DNA of 64,000 nucleotides from SZUA-545 sp050297855 (GCA_050297855.1 JBNKTC010000001.1:1-64000), one strand, 5' to 3'. Shown: positions 34,719 to 44,930, counted from the first letter of the stretch. Program-made: numbers and translations. The notes: generated by a model from the sequence alone, not told the origin.

Positions 34719-37226
34719 CTACCCCTTTTGCGGATTTTTCCCGAAAGGTTTGAACATGACAATAAGCACCGGCAGCAGCAGCAGGTCCCCGACGATCGCC
34801 ATAAACATCGTCAGCATCGTCAGCAGGCCGAAATAGATCGTCGGAAGGAAGTTGGAGAGTACCAGCACCGCAAAGCCCAGCATGATCGCCAGGGTGGTGT
34901 AGTACATCGCGTACCCGATACTGGCGTGGGAGCGGTGCATCGCCGCCAGGTAGTCGCCGTCCTTGGCCACCTCGATTTTAAAGCGGTGGAGGTAGTGGAT
35001 CGTGTCGTCCACGGCGATCCCCATACTGATGGCGGCGATCGTGATCGTCATGATATCGAGCGGGATCCCCGCCCATCCCATAACACCGAACACCATACTC
35101 ACCGGCACCACGTTGACGACCATGGCGATAAAGCCGATCTTGATCGATTTAAAGAGGATCTGGAACATGATCGCCAGGATCACGACGACCAGCCCCAGCG
35201 TCTTGATCTGGGAATTAAAGAGGGACTGCAGGACGTTGTTATACATCACCATCATGTTAGCCAGGCGGATATCCTCTTGGGGGATGCCGACTTTCTCATG
35301 CAGCTCCCGTTTGATCCTTTTCAGCAGGGCATCCCGTCGGAGATCGGGCATGGAGTCGACGATACGCATCGTAAAGCGCACCTGATTTTTTTCCAGGTTG
35401 AGGTAGGGTTTGATCAGGAAGTTCTGGAACTTCTGGGGCAGCTCTTTATAGAGCAGAGCCAGCTCCAGGTTGTCCAGGTCCCCGCCGCCGTTAAGGCCGC
35501 GTCCGACCTTGAGCGTCGTGGCGAATGAGGAGACCTTCCCGACCCCTTCGACGGACTGGAGGTAGTCGTGGATCTTTTCGATCTTGGCCATCTTGGCGGA
35601 GGTGAACCAGTAGGCCTCATCCTCCTCCATCGCCTCGAACTCCTCCTCGAATGCCGCAAACTCGTCAAATGCGTCATCACCGTTCTCCGCACCTGCGGAC
35701 TCCTTCTTTTCAGGCGGGAAGTTGATGATCACATCGAGCGGTGTCGTCCCGCCCAGCTGTTTGTCGATCACCTCCATCCCCTGGTAGATCTCCGTACTCT
35801 CTTTAAAGTAGTCGATAAAGGAGTTCTCCACCTTCAGCTTGGACGCCCCCGTGATACTGAAGAGGGCCAGCACGACCGCCCCGATGAGGATCACCTTGCT
35901 GAAATGCTGGGCAAAGCGTCCGAGTCGGCGTGTCAGGACGAAGTGGGATTCAAAGCCGACGTTGGGAGCCTTTTTAGGCAGGTGCACCATCACCGCAGGG
36001 AAGACCAGGAAGGTGATGATCAGGGATATAAAGATCCCTGTACTCATCATCCATCCCAGGTTGATCACCGGCAGCAGGTCCCCCGCCATAAGCGAACAGA
36101 AGCCCGCGATCGTCGTGAAGATGACAAAGGCACAGGGAATAAACATCGCCGTCGTGGCATCGAGGATCGCGCTGCGATGGTCCTGGTCCGGTTCGTTGGT
36201 CAGCTGTTCGCGGTAGCGCACCGTCAGGTGGATGATCAGGGACATCGTCACGATGAGCTGCAGGGAAATAAAGTTGGAGGAGACGACCGTCACCTCCCAG
36301 CCGAACAGCCCCAAAAGTCCCGTCGTCGCCAGGACCGAAAGGGAGAGGATAAGCACGGGCAGCAGGATAAAACGGATCTGCCGGAAGACGACCCACATGA
36401 CGATGATCAGCATCCCCAGTACCACACCCCCGTAGGTCTTGAGGTCGTACTTGACGTAACTGACCATATCGTCGGCGATCATGTTCACGCCGCCTAAAAA
36501 GAGTTCCGCATCCCCTTTATGCTCGACCATGATTCTCCGGATATCGAGAATCGTCCGGTGATTCTCCTCGCGGAGGTTGTCGCGGTAGGCTTTAAACTCC
36601 GCCTCGACCCGGCTGAACTCGGCTTTCTCTTCGGGGCTCAGCCCCTCGGCATCGGCCTTGTCGCTCAGGTCGTTGCGTTTGTAGAGCAGCTCGAAATAGC
36701 GCGTATCGTCATGGAAATTGACCATCAGCGCCGTGGTCTTCAGGTCGGGGCTGACCAGGTTGTTGGCGTAGATGGGGCTGGTAAGAAACTCTTTCCTTGC
36801 CTTCTCTTTATCGACAGTGGGCGTCTCCAGGCTCGGGATGTTCTTGATCTTCTCCGCCAGGTTTTTCCCCGGGAAGTTCTGCAGCAGGGGGACATTGAGG
36901 ATAGAGGTGACAGACTCGACACTCTCGAGCTTAAGCAGCTCCTTGCTCAGGTCGTCGATATCCGCCAGCGTCCTGGAATCAAGAAGATCCCTTTTGGGGG
37001 TATAGGTGATAACCAGGAAATCGGGGTTATGAAACCGCCGGTTTACCTGGCGGGTAAAGGCGAGGTCCTTGTCGTGCTGGAGCAGCAGCGTCTCGGACGA
37101 AGCGTCGATCTCCATGCGCAGCGAAAAGACGCCCAGGATCCCGACCAGGAGCGCGACGACGGCCAGTACCGCCTTGGGGTACGCCAGGACGACGGAATCG
37201 AAGAAGTTTCGGACTGTCGTTTTCAT
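34719..37226 (-). CDS. MMPL/HpnN-like RND-superfamily lipid transporter
   Basis: An 835-residue, 12-span RND-superfamily protein with two repeats, each a span followed by a large periplasmic loop and a five-span block (GVVLGMLIIVMWVVFRQIRF; LGLVVVILAIMFQILFKSIK). The second loop holds an unusual acidic stretch, FDEFAAFEEEFEAMEEDEAY, that also occurs in the MlaA protein of the same operon. The mlaA-mlaC-RND order matches Campylobacter jejuni Cj1371-Cj1373 as I recall it. Likely role: moving phospholipids between the membranes, in place of the MlaFEDB ABC complex, which is not encoded here. Confidence 0.88.
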   Translation of the reverse strand: MKTTVRNFFDSVVLAYPKAVLAVVALLVGILGVFSLRMEIDASSETLLLQHDKDLAFTRQVNRRFHNPDFLVITYTPKRDLLDSRTLADIDDLSKELLKLESVESVTSILNVPLLQNFPGKNLAEKIKNIPSLETPTVDKEKARKEFLTSPIYANNLVSPDLKTTALMVNFHDDTRYFELLYKRNDLSDKADAEGLSPEEKAEFSRVEAEFKAYRDNLREENHRTILDIRRIMVEHKGDAELFLGGVNMIADDMVSYVKYDLKTYGGVVLGMLIIVMWVVFRQIRFILLPVLILSLSVLATTGLLGLFGWEVTVVSSNFISLQLIVTMSLIIHLTVRYREQLTNEPDQDHRSAILDATTAMFIPCAFVIFTTIAGFCSLMAGDLLPVINLGWMMSTGIFISLIITFLVFPAVMVHLPKKAPNVGFESHFVLTRRLGRFAQHFSKVILIGAVVLALFSITGASKLKVENSFIDYFKESTEIYQGMEVIDKQLGGTTPLDVIINFPPEKKESAGAENGDDAFDEFAAFEEEFEAMEEDEAYWFTSAKMAKIEKIHDYLQSVEGVGKVSSFATTLKVGRGLNGGGDLDNLELALLYKELPQKFQNFLIKPYLNLEKNQVRFTMRIVDSMPDLRRDALLKRIKRELHEKVGIPQEDIRLANMMVMYNNVLQSLFNSQIKTLGLVVVILAIMFQILFKSIKIGFIAMVVNVVPVSMVFGVMGWAGIPLDIMTITIAAISMGIAVDDTIHYLHRFKIEVAKDGDYLAAMHRSHASIGYAMYYTTLAIMLGFAVLVLSNFLPTIYFGLLTMLTMFMAIVGDLLLLPVLIVMFKPFGKNPQKG

Positions 37227-37227
37227 C

Positions 37228-37815
37228 TCAGAGCTGTTCGCTGCTTCGCATCTTCTCGATCAGGCCGAAGACATCCTTGGTCTTCAGGATCTCGGCAAAC
37301 TGCGCCCGGTAGGTCTGGACGATACTGACCCCGGCAATCTCCACGTCGTAGATCTTCCAGGAACCGCTCTTGCTCTTGTAAAACTTGTAGACCATATCGG
37401 TCTTGCCGTCTTTGGCGATAATCACGCACGGGACATGGATCCGTCCCTTCTTCTCTTTAAACGCCGGGTTGACCTTTACCTCTTCGTCGGTGTAGAGGTG
37501 GAGCTTGTCCATGTAGGAGTTTTTGATCCGTTTTTCAAAAAGATCCGTATACTCCGTCCGCTGGGCACCCTTAAGCGCCGCCCAGTCCTTTTTCCCAAGG
37601 CTCAGCATCCCCATCAGGGCATAGTCGAAAAGATAGTCCGATGCCGCTTCCATCTTGACGTTTTTGGCCTCTTTGGTCAGAGACTTGTCTCTTAGGACGC
37701 TCGTGAAGTAGTCCACCTTCTCCTTCACCAGGTTCGTCAGGTCCTCCGTATCGCCCGCCGAAAGGGAAACCGTCAGCAGCAGTGCCGCCGTCATGCTTTT
37801 TAGTAGTCGTATCAT
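37228..37815 (-). CDS. mlaC: MlaC-family periplasmic phospholipid carrier
   Basis: A 195-residue exported protein with a signal peptide (1-20) and the Ttg2D/MlaC fold: VDYFTSVLRDKSL, the DYALMGMLSLGKKDWAALKG segment, and GSWKIYDVEIAGVSIVQTYR near the end. MlaC ferries phospholipids across the periplasm between MlaA and an inner-membrane complex. It lies 3 bases after mlaA and one before the RND gene. Confidence 0.9.
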   Translation of the reverse strand: MIRLLKSMTAALLLTVSLSAGDTEDLTNLVKEKVDYFTSVLRDKSLTKEAKNVKMEAASDYLFDYALMGMLSLGKKDWAALKGAQRTEYTDLFEKRIKNSYMDKLHLYTDEEVKVNPAFKEKKGRIHVPCVIIAKDGKTDMVYKFYKSKSGSWKIYDVEIAGVSIVQTYRAQFAEILKTKDVFGLIEKMRSSEQL

Positions 37816-37818
37816 GTC

Positions 37819-38727
37819 CTATTCCTCGATTTTCTTTTTTCGCATTTCTTCATAGATGTGTTTAAAGAACGGGTACAAATCTACCGCATCCTTTTTTAAA
37901 CTCTCGTACTCTTCGATATGCAAAGAGCCGTCGTTGAGGTAGTCGAAGGATTTGACCATCCACCCCTCTTCGTCGCGTGAGACAAGGTTGTAATTGCGCT
38001 CACCCTGGTAGACAAGGGGGTCGACTTCCCAGTCCGCCGCCATGGAGAAGGTATCCCGCAGGTTGGACGGCCCCAGGATCGGCAGGACGATATGGGGGCC
38101 CGCCCCCACGCCCCAGTAGCCCAGGGTCTGGCCGAAATCCTCGTCGTGCTCCTCCAGCCCGAACCACGATTCGGCCGGATCGAAAAAGCCGAGCAGCCCG
38201 ATGGTCGTGTTGATGACGAACCGCCCCGTCTCTTCGGCGGTGTTTTTAAACTTCAGCTGCAGCAGGTTGTTGACAAAGCGCAGCGGAAACATAAGGTTGT
38301 CGAAGAAGTTGGAAATCGCCACCCGGCCGTCCTCGGGAACGACATAGCGGTAGCCCCGCGCCACGGGGAAAAGCACATGGGTATAGAAAGCGTCATTGAA
38401 GGTGGTCATCGCACGGTTGTAGCCGCTGAGGGGGTCCCACTCCTCTTCCGGTGCTTCCGCCTCGAACTCCTCATCAAACTCCGCGAACTCGTCAAAGCCG
38501 TCGAAACCGGCCTCGTCCCCGACGTCCGTACCTGTCTCAGCCGGGGCAGGAGCCGACACATTGTTCTCCGCCTGAACGGGAGCGGGTACCTTGTTCCCCG
38601 CACACCCCGCCAGTACAAACAGCATACCCGATGCCGCCAGGAGTTTTCCGACCATCCGTATGATTTTCCCGTCTGCCACGATACCGCCCCGCTTTCCATT
38701 CCGTATAGAGTGATTGATAGTACGCAT
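37819..38727 (-). CDS. mlaA: MlaA/VacJ outer-membrane lipoprotein
   Basis: Outer-membrane lipoprotein of lipid asymmetry maintenance, about 302 residues, with lipobox LFVLAGC. MlaA core motifs are DPLSGYNRAMTTFNDAFYTH, VAISNFFDNLMFPLRFVNNL and LGYWGVGAGPHIVLPILGPS. Between lipobox and core lies an acidic stretch (FDEFAEFDEEFEAEAPEEEW) nearly repeated in the MMPL-type protein two genes on. The ATG at 38727 has GAAGGG 7 bases upstream; an ATG at 38742 overlapping the MFS stop, and a GTG nearer the lipobox, are alternatives. Confidence 0.9.
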   Translation of the reverse strand: MRTINHSIRNGKRGGIVADGKIIRMVGKLLAASGMLFVLAGCAGNKVPAPVQAENNVSAPAPAETGTDVGDEAGFDGFDEFAEFDEEFEAEAPEEEWDPLSGYNRAMTTFNDAFYTHVLFPVARGYRYVVPEDGRVAISNFFDNLMFPLRFVNNLLQLKFKNTAEETGRFVINTTIGLLGFFDPAESWFGLEEHDEDFGQTLGYWGVGAGPHIVLPILGPSNLRDTFSMAADWEVDPLVYQGERNYNLVSRDEEGWMVKSFDYLNDGSLHIEEYESLKKDAVDLYPFFKHIYEEMRKKKIEE

Positions 38728-38738
38728 AAGTATACCCT

Positions 38739-39911
38739 TCATCCCTTGTTCATCCCCTTACGGATAATGGTGTAGAGAAGCTGGGCCGATCCGAAAAGCA
38801 GGCTCCCCGAAAGGGCAAGCCACAAGGCTGCCTCTCCGCCGTAGCGCTCCCATACCGCCCCGATGACGGAGGAGGAGACAAAGAGGGCAAATGCCAGCAG
38901 CGTATAGAGCACCCCGAAGGCGACCGATTTGTTCACCGTATGGCGGGAGATAAGGCTGCGGACGGCATTAAGTGAGCCGACCGTGTAAAAGCCGAAGGCG
39001 GCAAAACCGGCCCAGACAGCCACGCTGCTCCCCTGCATCAAAAGCAGGATGGAGATGACCCCTGCACCATAGGCGAGATTCAAAACCCTCTCGCTGCCGT
39101 AGCGGTCGATAAGACGTCCCAAGGGATAGCTCGTCACCGCCTGGGTCAGGGTAAAGAGCATAAAAAGCAGCGGGACAGTCCGGGTCTCGAACCCCACATC
39201 CTTGGCCCGGAGGATAAAAAACGCATCGGTAAAGATAAAGAGGCTGAAACCGGCAAACAGCAGGATCGGCACGGCAAGCTCCGAGCGCAGCCATCCCAGT
39301 CGCAGATGCCCCGGTGAGGCGGATTCGGGCACGTCGGCGACATAGCGCCAGACGAGGAAGACCCCGACCGCCCCGAACAGGGCGGTGGAGAGGAAGACCC
39401 CCCGCATCACCGTCTCCCCCTGGCCGAAGAGAAACAGAACGACAAAAAGGACCAGCGCCCCGCTGAACGACCCCAGCGTATCGAGCATCTTGTGAAAGCC
39501 GAAACTCCGACCGTGACCGTGGTCTTTGACATAGGCGGAGATGAGCGTATCCTTGGGGGCTTCGCGCACCCCTTTTCCCAGCCGCTCCAGTGTCTGCAGC
39601 GCAGCGGCGTGGACCCAGCTGCCCGCAAAGGCAAAAAGGGGTTTGGCAAGGGAGGAGAGGAGATAGCCCGCAACCACAAGGGGCTTGTAGATACGGTAGC
39701 GGTCACTGAAGTAACCTGAAAGCAGCCGGGTGACGTAGGTGACTGCCGATGCGACGGCCACCATGATCCCCACCTGGAAATAGGTGGCGTGGAGGACCTC
39801 CACGACGTAAATTGGGAGCAGCGGAGCGACCATCGCCGAGGTGAAGTCAATAAAAAAACTGACAAACCCCAGCATCATGATATTACGATCGACCCCCGCC
39901 GCCTTGTACAT
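38739..39911 (-). CDS. Major facilitator superfamily transporter
   Basis: A 390-residue, 12-span MFS protein. The loop motif LERLGKGVREAPKDTLISAY is characteristic of a branch of MFS exporters of unknown substrate. It lies 3 bases after the RND pump gene, and its stop touches the long mlaA frame. A lipid or lysolipid substrate would fit the neighbours but this is conjecture. Confidence 0.88.
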   Translation of the reverse strand: MYKAAGVDRNIMMLGFVSFFIDFTSAMVAPLLPIYVVEVLHATYFQVGIMVAVASAVTYVTRLLSGYFSDRYRIYKPLVVAGYLLSSLAKPLFAFAGSWVHAAALQTLERLGKGVREAPKDTLISAYVKDHGHGRSFGFHKMLDTLGSFSGALVLFVVLFLFGQGETVMRGVFLSTALFGAVGVFLVWRYVADVPESASPGHLRLGWLRSELAVPILLFAGFSLFIFTDAFFILRAKDVGFETRTVPLLFMLFTLTQAVTSYPLGRLIDRYGSERVLNLAYGAGVISILLLMQGSSVAVWAGFAAFGFYTVGSLNAVRSLISRHTVNKSVAFGVLYTLLAFALFVSSSVIGAVWERYGGEAALWLALSGSLLFGSAQLLYTIIRKGMNKG

Positions 39912-39914
39912 GCC

Positions 39915-42900
39915 CTACTCCATCTTCTGTGCGTAGAACTTTTTCATCCACAGATCGACCGGAGCCAGCAGTTTGTAGATGGATGGAACAACCAGCAGCG
40001 TCAGCAGCATCGAGGAGATAAGCCCCCCGATGACCGCCGTCGCCATCGGCGCGTTGGATTCGCTTCCGTAGCCCGACGAGAGGGCCAGCGGCAGCATCGC
40101 AAAGACCATCGCAAACGTCGTCATGAGGATCGGACGGAGCCGTTTTTCCCCCGCATTGATGATCGCCTCATCGAGCGGTTTGCCGCGCTCCATCTCCTGG
40201 TTGGCGAAGTCGACGAGCAGGACCCCGTTCTTCCCGACCATCCCCATGAGCAGGATGATCCCGATCATGGCGAAGAGACTGAAACTCATGCCGCTCGTAA
40301 ACAGGGCGATAAGCACCCCGATAAAACTCAGCGGCAGCGCCATCATAATAATAAACGACTGCAGCACCGACTCGTACAGCGACGCCAGGATCAGGTAGAT
40401 CAGCAGGAATGCCAGCCCCAGTGCCACGCCGAAGGCCTTGTTGGATTTTTTCATCTCTTCGGCCATCCCGCTGAAGCGGTAGTTCACGCCTTCAGGCAGG
40501 ACCTTCTCGATATTGGCCTCGGTGTGTGCCACCGCAGCCCCCAGGGGAATACCGGAGATATTGGCCAGGACCGTGATCTGACGCATCCGGTCCAGACGGT
40601 AGATCGATGATGGTCCGACCCCCTCTTCGAACTTCACCAGACCTTCTAAGAAGACATACTCCCCACTCGGTGCTCTCAGCTTGAGCTTTTTAAGGTCGTC
40701 GATCTTCTTTTTGGCATCGTCCGCCAGACGCAGGGTGATGTCATACTGACGCCCGAACTGCTCGAACTGGCTGATGGCGATGTCGCTGGAGAGGGCCGTG
40801 TTGATCGTATCGGCGATATCCTTGACAGAAACGCCTGCCTTGGCGGCATTCTGCCGCAGGATCTCGATCCGGACCTCCGGCTTCCCGCCTTCGTAGTTGC
40901 TGTCGATGTCGACGATCCCCGGTTTTTCCGCCAGCATCGCCTTCACTTTTTCAGACGCCTCTTCGAGGAGTTTCAGGTCGTACCCCTGAAGGATCAACTG
41001 GTACGGTTCGCTGTTTCCGGCACCCCGGATATTGGGGATATCGGAAACGGTGACAAAAAGCCCGTCGAAGTTTTTGAGCATCTGACGGTACTTGTCGATG
41101 ATCTTCTTCTGCGGCATGTCTGGCCGCTGGTGGGCGTCGATGATCTTGACATAGATCCGCGCCTTGTGGATATCTTTAGCCGTGTTGTAGGCGATCTTGT
41201 TGTTGACGTACATGACCATCGGGTCTTTGCGCACCATCTCGACCATCTTTTCGGTCTTGGTGCGCATCTCTTCGAGGGAGATTCCCACCGGCCCTTTGAT
41301 ATTGATCTCGAACTCGCTCTTGTCCTCTTTGGGGACGAAGTCCATCCCGATCCCCCCTGCAAGGGAGAAGGAACCGAACAGGACCAGCAGTGTGATCCCC
41401 AACGTTTTAAAACGGTTGCGCACCGCCAGGCCCAGGATCTTGACATAGACCGCATCGATCTTGGCGAAGATCGGTTCGGTCATGTGGTAAAACCGGCTCT
41501 CCCCTTTTCTAAGCACCCGTGCCGCGATGGTCGGGATGAACATCACCGCGACGAGGTAGGAGATGATGACCCCCGAGGCGACAGTGACAGCAAAGGAGTT
41601 AAAGAACTGCCCGACGATCCCGCCCATGAATGCCACGGGAATAAAGACAGCCAGCAGCATGGAAGAGATGGCCAGGACCGAAAATGCGATCTCCTTGATC
41701 CCGTAAAACGAAGCCTCGAAGTTGCTCATGCCCCCTTCGAGCTTTTTATAGATGTTCTCGATGACGACGATGGCGTCGTCGATAAAGATCCCGATCGCCA
41801 GGGTCAGACCGATAAGCGTCATCTTGTTGAGATCATACCCGAAGGAGTTCATCATAAAAAAGGTCCCGATAATGGAGGTCGGGATCGCCACGGAAGCGAC
41901 CAGCGTCGCCGTCAGGTTCCGCAGGAACAAAAATACGATGGCGATCGCCAGCAGCGATCCGTAGATCAGGTCGAACTCGACGCTGGAGAGTGACGCCAGG
42001 ATAAAGTCAGACGTATCATTCAGCGGCTGGAGCGTCACCTCATCGCCCACCGCTTTTTGGAGTTCGGGCATGATCGCTTTGACGCCGTTGATGATATCGA
42101 CGGTGTTCTCCCCGGAGATCTTCTGGATCTCAAGCAGCACCCCTTTGGTCCCGTTTAGGGAGCTGTAGCTCGTCTCGTCTTCCAGGTCGTCCTTGACGGT
42201 GGCGATATCCTTCAGGCGCACCCCGTCACGAATCTTGATATTCTGCAGCTCCTGAAGCGTCTTGGCGTCCCCTTCGGTCTTGACCAGGAGTTCCCGGTCC
42301 GTCGCGATCAGTTTCCCGCCGCTTTTTTTGAGGTTTTCACGCATGATGATGCCGTTAAGCTCCTGGATGGAGAGCCCGTACTTGTTCAATAGAAACGGAT
42401 CGGGGTAGATCTTGATCTGACGGTCGCGGTACCCCACGACGTTGATGGACCCTACCCCGGAGATCCGCTGGATCCGCGGTTTGACCCGCTCGTCCACGAG
42501 CATCATCAGTTCACCTGGTGCCTTGGTCTCGGAGGCGACAAAAAGCCCCAGGACCGCCGCCCCGCCGACATCCAGTTTACTGACAAGCGGTTTTTCCACC
42601 TCCATGGGAAGCCGCGCCGCCGAGACTTTGTCCCGGACATCGTTGGCCGCCTCGTCGATGGGCCGGTCCAGGTAGAACTGGACGATAACCGTACTCATCC
42701 CCTCGCTGGAGGTGGAGATCAGTTTGTCGATCCCGTCAATAGAGGAGACCGCCTCTTCGATGACATCCGTGACCTTGGATTCGACTGTCTTGGGGTCGGC
42801 ACCGTAATAGGCCGTATTGATCGTGACCATCGGAAAATCGACGTTGGGGAAAAGGCTGACAGGCATACTCCTGAAACTCATCATCCCGAAGATAATGAGT

Positions 42901-42953
42901 GTTACCACCCCCATCAACGTCGTGATCGGACGGTTGATAGCAAATTTATACAT
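39915..42953 (-). CDS. Efflux RND transporter permease (AcrB/MexB class)
   Basis: A 1012-residue inner-membrane proton-driven pump of the HAE1 class. It starts YKFAINRPITTLMGVVTLII, has the porter signature NVDFPMVTINTAYYGADPKT, and the proton-relay acidic residues in TLAIGIFIDDAIVVIENIYK of span 4. Together with the adaptor and TolC genes upstream it forms a tripartite efflux pump. It is separated by 1 base from the adaptor gene and 3 from the MFS gene. Confidence 0.95.
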   Translation of the reverse strand: MYKFAINRPITTLMGVVTLIIFGMMSFRSMPVSLFPNVDFPMVTINTAYYGADPKTVESKVTDVIEEAVSSIDGIDKLISTSSEGMSTVIVQFYLDRPIDEAANDVRDKVSAARLPMEVEKPLVSKLDVGGAAVLGLFVASETKAPGELMMLVDERVKPRIQRISGVGSINVVGYRDRQIKIYPDPFLLNKYGLSIQELNGIIMRENLKKSGGKLIATDRELLVKTEGDAKTLQELQNIKIRDGVRLKDIATVKDDLEDETSYSSLNGTKGVLLEIQKISGENTVDIINGVKAIMPELQKAVGDEVTLQPLNDTSDFILASLSSVEFDLIYGSLLAIAIVFLFLRNLTATLVASVAIPTSIIGTFFMMNSFGYDLNKMTLIGLTLAIGIFIDDAIVVIENIYKKLEGGMSNFEASFYGIKEIAFSVLAISSMLLAVFIPVAFMGGIVGQFFNSFAVTVASGVIISYLVAVMFIPTIAARVLRKGESRFYHMTEPIFAKIDAVYVKILGLAVRNRFKTLGITLLVLFGSFSLAGGIGMDFVPKEDKSEFEINIKGPVGISLEEMRTKTEKMVEMVRKDPMVMYVNNKIAYNTAKDIHKARIYVKIIDAHQRPDMPQKKIIDKYRQMLKNFDGLFVTVSDIPNIRGAGNSEPYQLILQGYDLKLLEEASEKVKAMLAEKPGIVDIDSNYEGGKPEVRIEILRQNAAKAGVSVKDIADTINTALSSDIAISQFEQFGRQYDITLRLADDAKKKIDDLKKLKLRAPSGEYVFLEGLVKFEEGVGPSSIYRLDRMRQITVLANISGIPLGAAVAHTEANIEKVLPEGVNYRFSGMAEEMKKSNKAFGVALGLAFLLIYLILASLYESVLQSFIIMMALPLSFIGVLIALFTSGMSFSLFAMIGIILLMGMVGKNGVLLVDFANQEMERGKPLDEAIINAGEKRLRPILMTTFAMVFAMLPLALSSGYGSESNAPMATAVIGGLISSMLLTLLVVPSIYKLLAPVDLWMKKFYAQKME

Positions 42954-42954
42954 C

Positions 42955-43707
42955 TTACTCTACCTCGATATATCCGTCACCGAAAAGCCCCGGGACCAAA
43001 TCTTCAGCATAGACTTCCGCCTTGATGTTCCGGCTCTTTTTATCCGAAACGGGGTAGATCTTGGTGATCTTGCCGCTCTTCTCACCCTCAAGCCCGTCGA
43101 CCCGGTAAGTAAAGCTGTCGCCTACCTTGACCCGGTCCCAGTGCTTGGCATCGCAGCTCAGCAGAAGCTTGCGTTTTTTGACATTGACAAAGTCATACAG
43201 GGGTGTCAGCTGCATGCCGCTCACCCCGTCACCCACCTCGATACGGCGTCCGGAGACGATCCCGTCGAAGGGGGCTTTGAGCATCGTCTTCTCAAACGCG
43301 ATCCTCTTGAACTTCAGCACCGCTTCGGCTCTGGCAAACTGCGCCTCTTTGATCTGTTTGTCAAAGAGGTAGTTCTCATACTTCTCCTGGTCGATGACAT
43401 CTTTGAGTTTGCTGTAACGACTGTAGACACGTCGGGCGTGTTCCATGGCGATCTTGGCCGCCTTGTAATCCGCTTCGGCCTGTTTAAGTGCCGCACGGTC
43501 CTGGGAGTTTTCCAAAGACATCAGTACATCGCCTTCCTTGACCACGTCACCGACATCCTTATTGATCTTCCCGACGATGCCCGAGACATCAAGGGTCAGC
43601 GTCGCCGCCTTCTCGGCTTCGACATCAAAAGTGGCGTAGACTTTCTCGGAAGCCGCCGTAAGCTGGGATACCAACAGGGCCGCTAGGGCCAGAACTCTTA
43701 ATCTCAT
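42955..43707 (-). CDS. RND efflux periplasmic adaptor (MFP)
   Basis: A 250-residue exported adaptor with a signal peptide (1-19), biotinyl-lipoyl half motifs (VSGIVGKINKDVGDVVKEGD and LKAPFDGIVSGRRIEVGDGV) around a helical hairpin (about 65-135), and a C-terminal barrel. It is shorter than most adaptors because the C-terminal membrane-proximal domain is minimal. It overlaps the TolC gene by 4 bases. Confidence 0.92.
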   Translation of the reverse strand: MRLRVLALAALLVSQLTAASEKVYATFDVEAEKAATLTLDVSGIVGKINKDVGDVVKEGDVLMSLENSQDRAALKQAEADYKAAKIAMEHARRVYSRYSKLKDVIDQEKYENYLFDKQIKEAQFARAEAVLKFKRIAFEKTMLKAPFDGIVSGRRIEVGDGVSGMQLTPLYDFVNVKKRKLLLSCDAKHWDRVKVGDSFTYRVDGLEGEKSGKITKIYPVSDKKSRNIKAEVYAEDLVPGLFGDGYIEVE

Positions 43708-44930
43708 CGTACAAACTCCTTGATATCTTTGGACGCATAGAAATAGTATGCGGCTTTTTCGTATTCGTAATTGTTCAGGGCCCGGTTATACATCGCCTGG
43801 GCCTCGTATTTCTCGCTCAGGGCGTCGAGGTAGGTGACATTGTCCACGACGTTGGCCCGGAACTTTTTATTGACGTATTCGTAGGTCTTGTCCGCCGCAC
43901 TCATCCGCGCATGGGCCGCCTCGATACTGCTCTTGGCTGTCTGGAGCGACTGATAGGCCAGGGCCAGGTCGCGCTTGGCCTTGTCCTTCTGGTAGGCGTA
44001 CTGGCTCTGCAGTTTCATCTTCTGCATCATCACCGCCTCTTTCTCCTTGGACTTGGCGAAAAAGTCAAAGAGTGTCAGGCTTACACCCATTGTGATCTTG
44101 TTCTGCTTCTCCACCATATCCACCGGAAACGCCGGGTTGAAGTCATCATATTCAAAGGTCGAGTAGCTGTCCTCGATAAAGAGGGTCGGCAGGTAGTCCG
44201 CATGGGACTGCCGTGCCTTGTAGTCCAGGGACTTCACGCTCATCTCCATCGCCTTGATATCGTTGCGGTCACGGTACTCGTAGACGCCGGGGTCCACCAC
44301 TGTCGAACGCTCGAGTGTATCGATCCCGACCCCCGTCAGTGTCTCCAGGGCCGCCCGCGCCTTGTCCAGGTTGAGGCGGTAGGTGTGCAGTTCGTAGTCG
44401 TTCATCGCCTTGGAGGCTTTCATCCGTTCCACGACATCGAGCGAAACGCTTCCTGCACGGTAGAACTTCTCAAGCCGCGATACTTCGGCTTCGAGCTGTT
44501 TTCCCTTCTGCTCTTTAGCCTTCAGCTCCTCTTCGAGGCTGAGGCAGGTGTAGTAGAGGTTGATCACATTAAGCGTCTGGTTCTGCTTGAAATGCTTTTC
44601 GGAATACTCGGCCGAGAGGGTTGCCGCCTCTTTCTCGTCCATCATATTTTCGCGGCGGAAGCCGTCAAAAAGCACGACGGTCGCCGTCAGGTTCCCCACC
44701 GTCGTCTTGCCCGATTCGAAACTTCCCTTTTCATCCACGGACTGCTGCGTATAGGCAGCTGTGATCTTGGGCAGGTAGGCGCGGGTCACCGCACTCTCGG
44801 CACTTCTGGCGCTTTCCGCCTCATACCCGTAACTTTTTGCCAGGTCGGAGTTTTCGGCATGGTCGATCAGTACTTTCAGGTCGACTCCGAAAAGCATCAC
44901 CGGCATCAATAGGTAGAAAATCTTTTTCAT
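43704..44930 (-). CDS. TolC-family outer-membrane efflux channel
   Basis: A 408-residue exported protein with a signal peptide (1-16) and the duplicated long-helix pattern of TolC proteins (about 20-200 and 215-400), for example YYTCLSLEEELKAKEQKGKQ and KRDLALAYQSLQTAKSSIEA. It provides the exit duct for the pump. It overlaps the TetR gene by 4 bases and the adaptor gene by 4. Confidence 0.92.
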   Translation of the reverse strand: MKKIFYLLMPVMLFGVDLKVLIDHAENSDLAKSYGYEAESARSAESAVTRAYLPKITAAYTQQSVDEKGSFESGKTTVGNLTATVVLFDGFRRENMMDEKEAATLSAEYSEKHFKQNQTLNVINLYYTCLSLEEELKAKEQKGKQLEAEVSRLEKFYRAGSVSLDVVERMKASKAMNDYELHTYRLNLDKARAALETLTGVGIDTLERSTVVDPGVYEYRDRNDIKAMEMSVKSLDYKARQSHADYLPTLFIEDSYSTFEYDDFNPAFPVDMVEKQNKITMGVSLTLFDFFAKSKEKEAVMMQKMKLQSQYAYQKDKAKRDLALAYQSLQTAKSSIEAAHARMSAADKTYEYVNKKFRANVVDNVTYLDALSEKYEAQAMYNRALNNYEYEKAAYYFYASKDIKEFVR

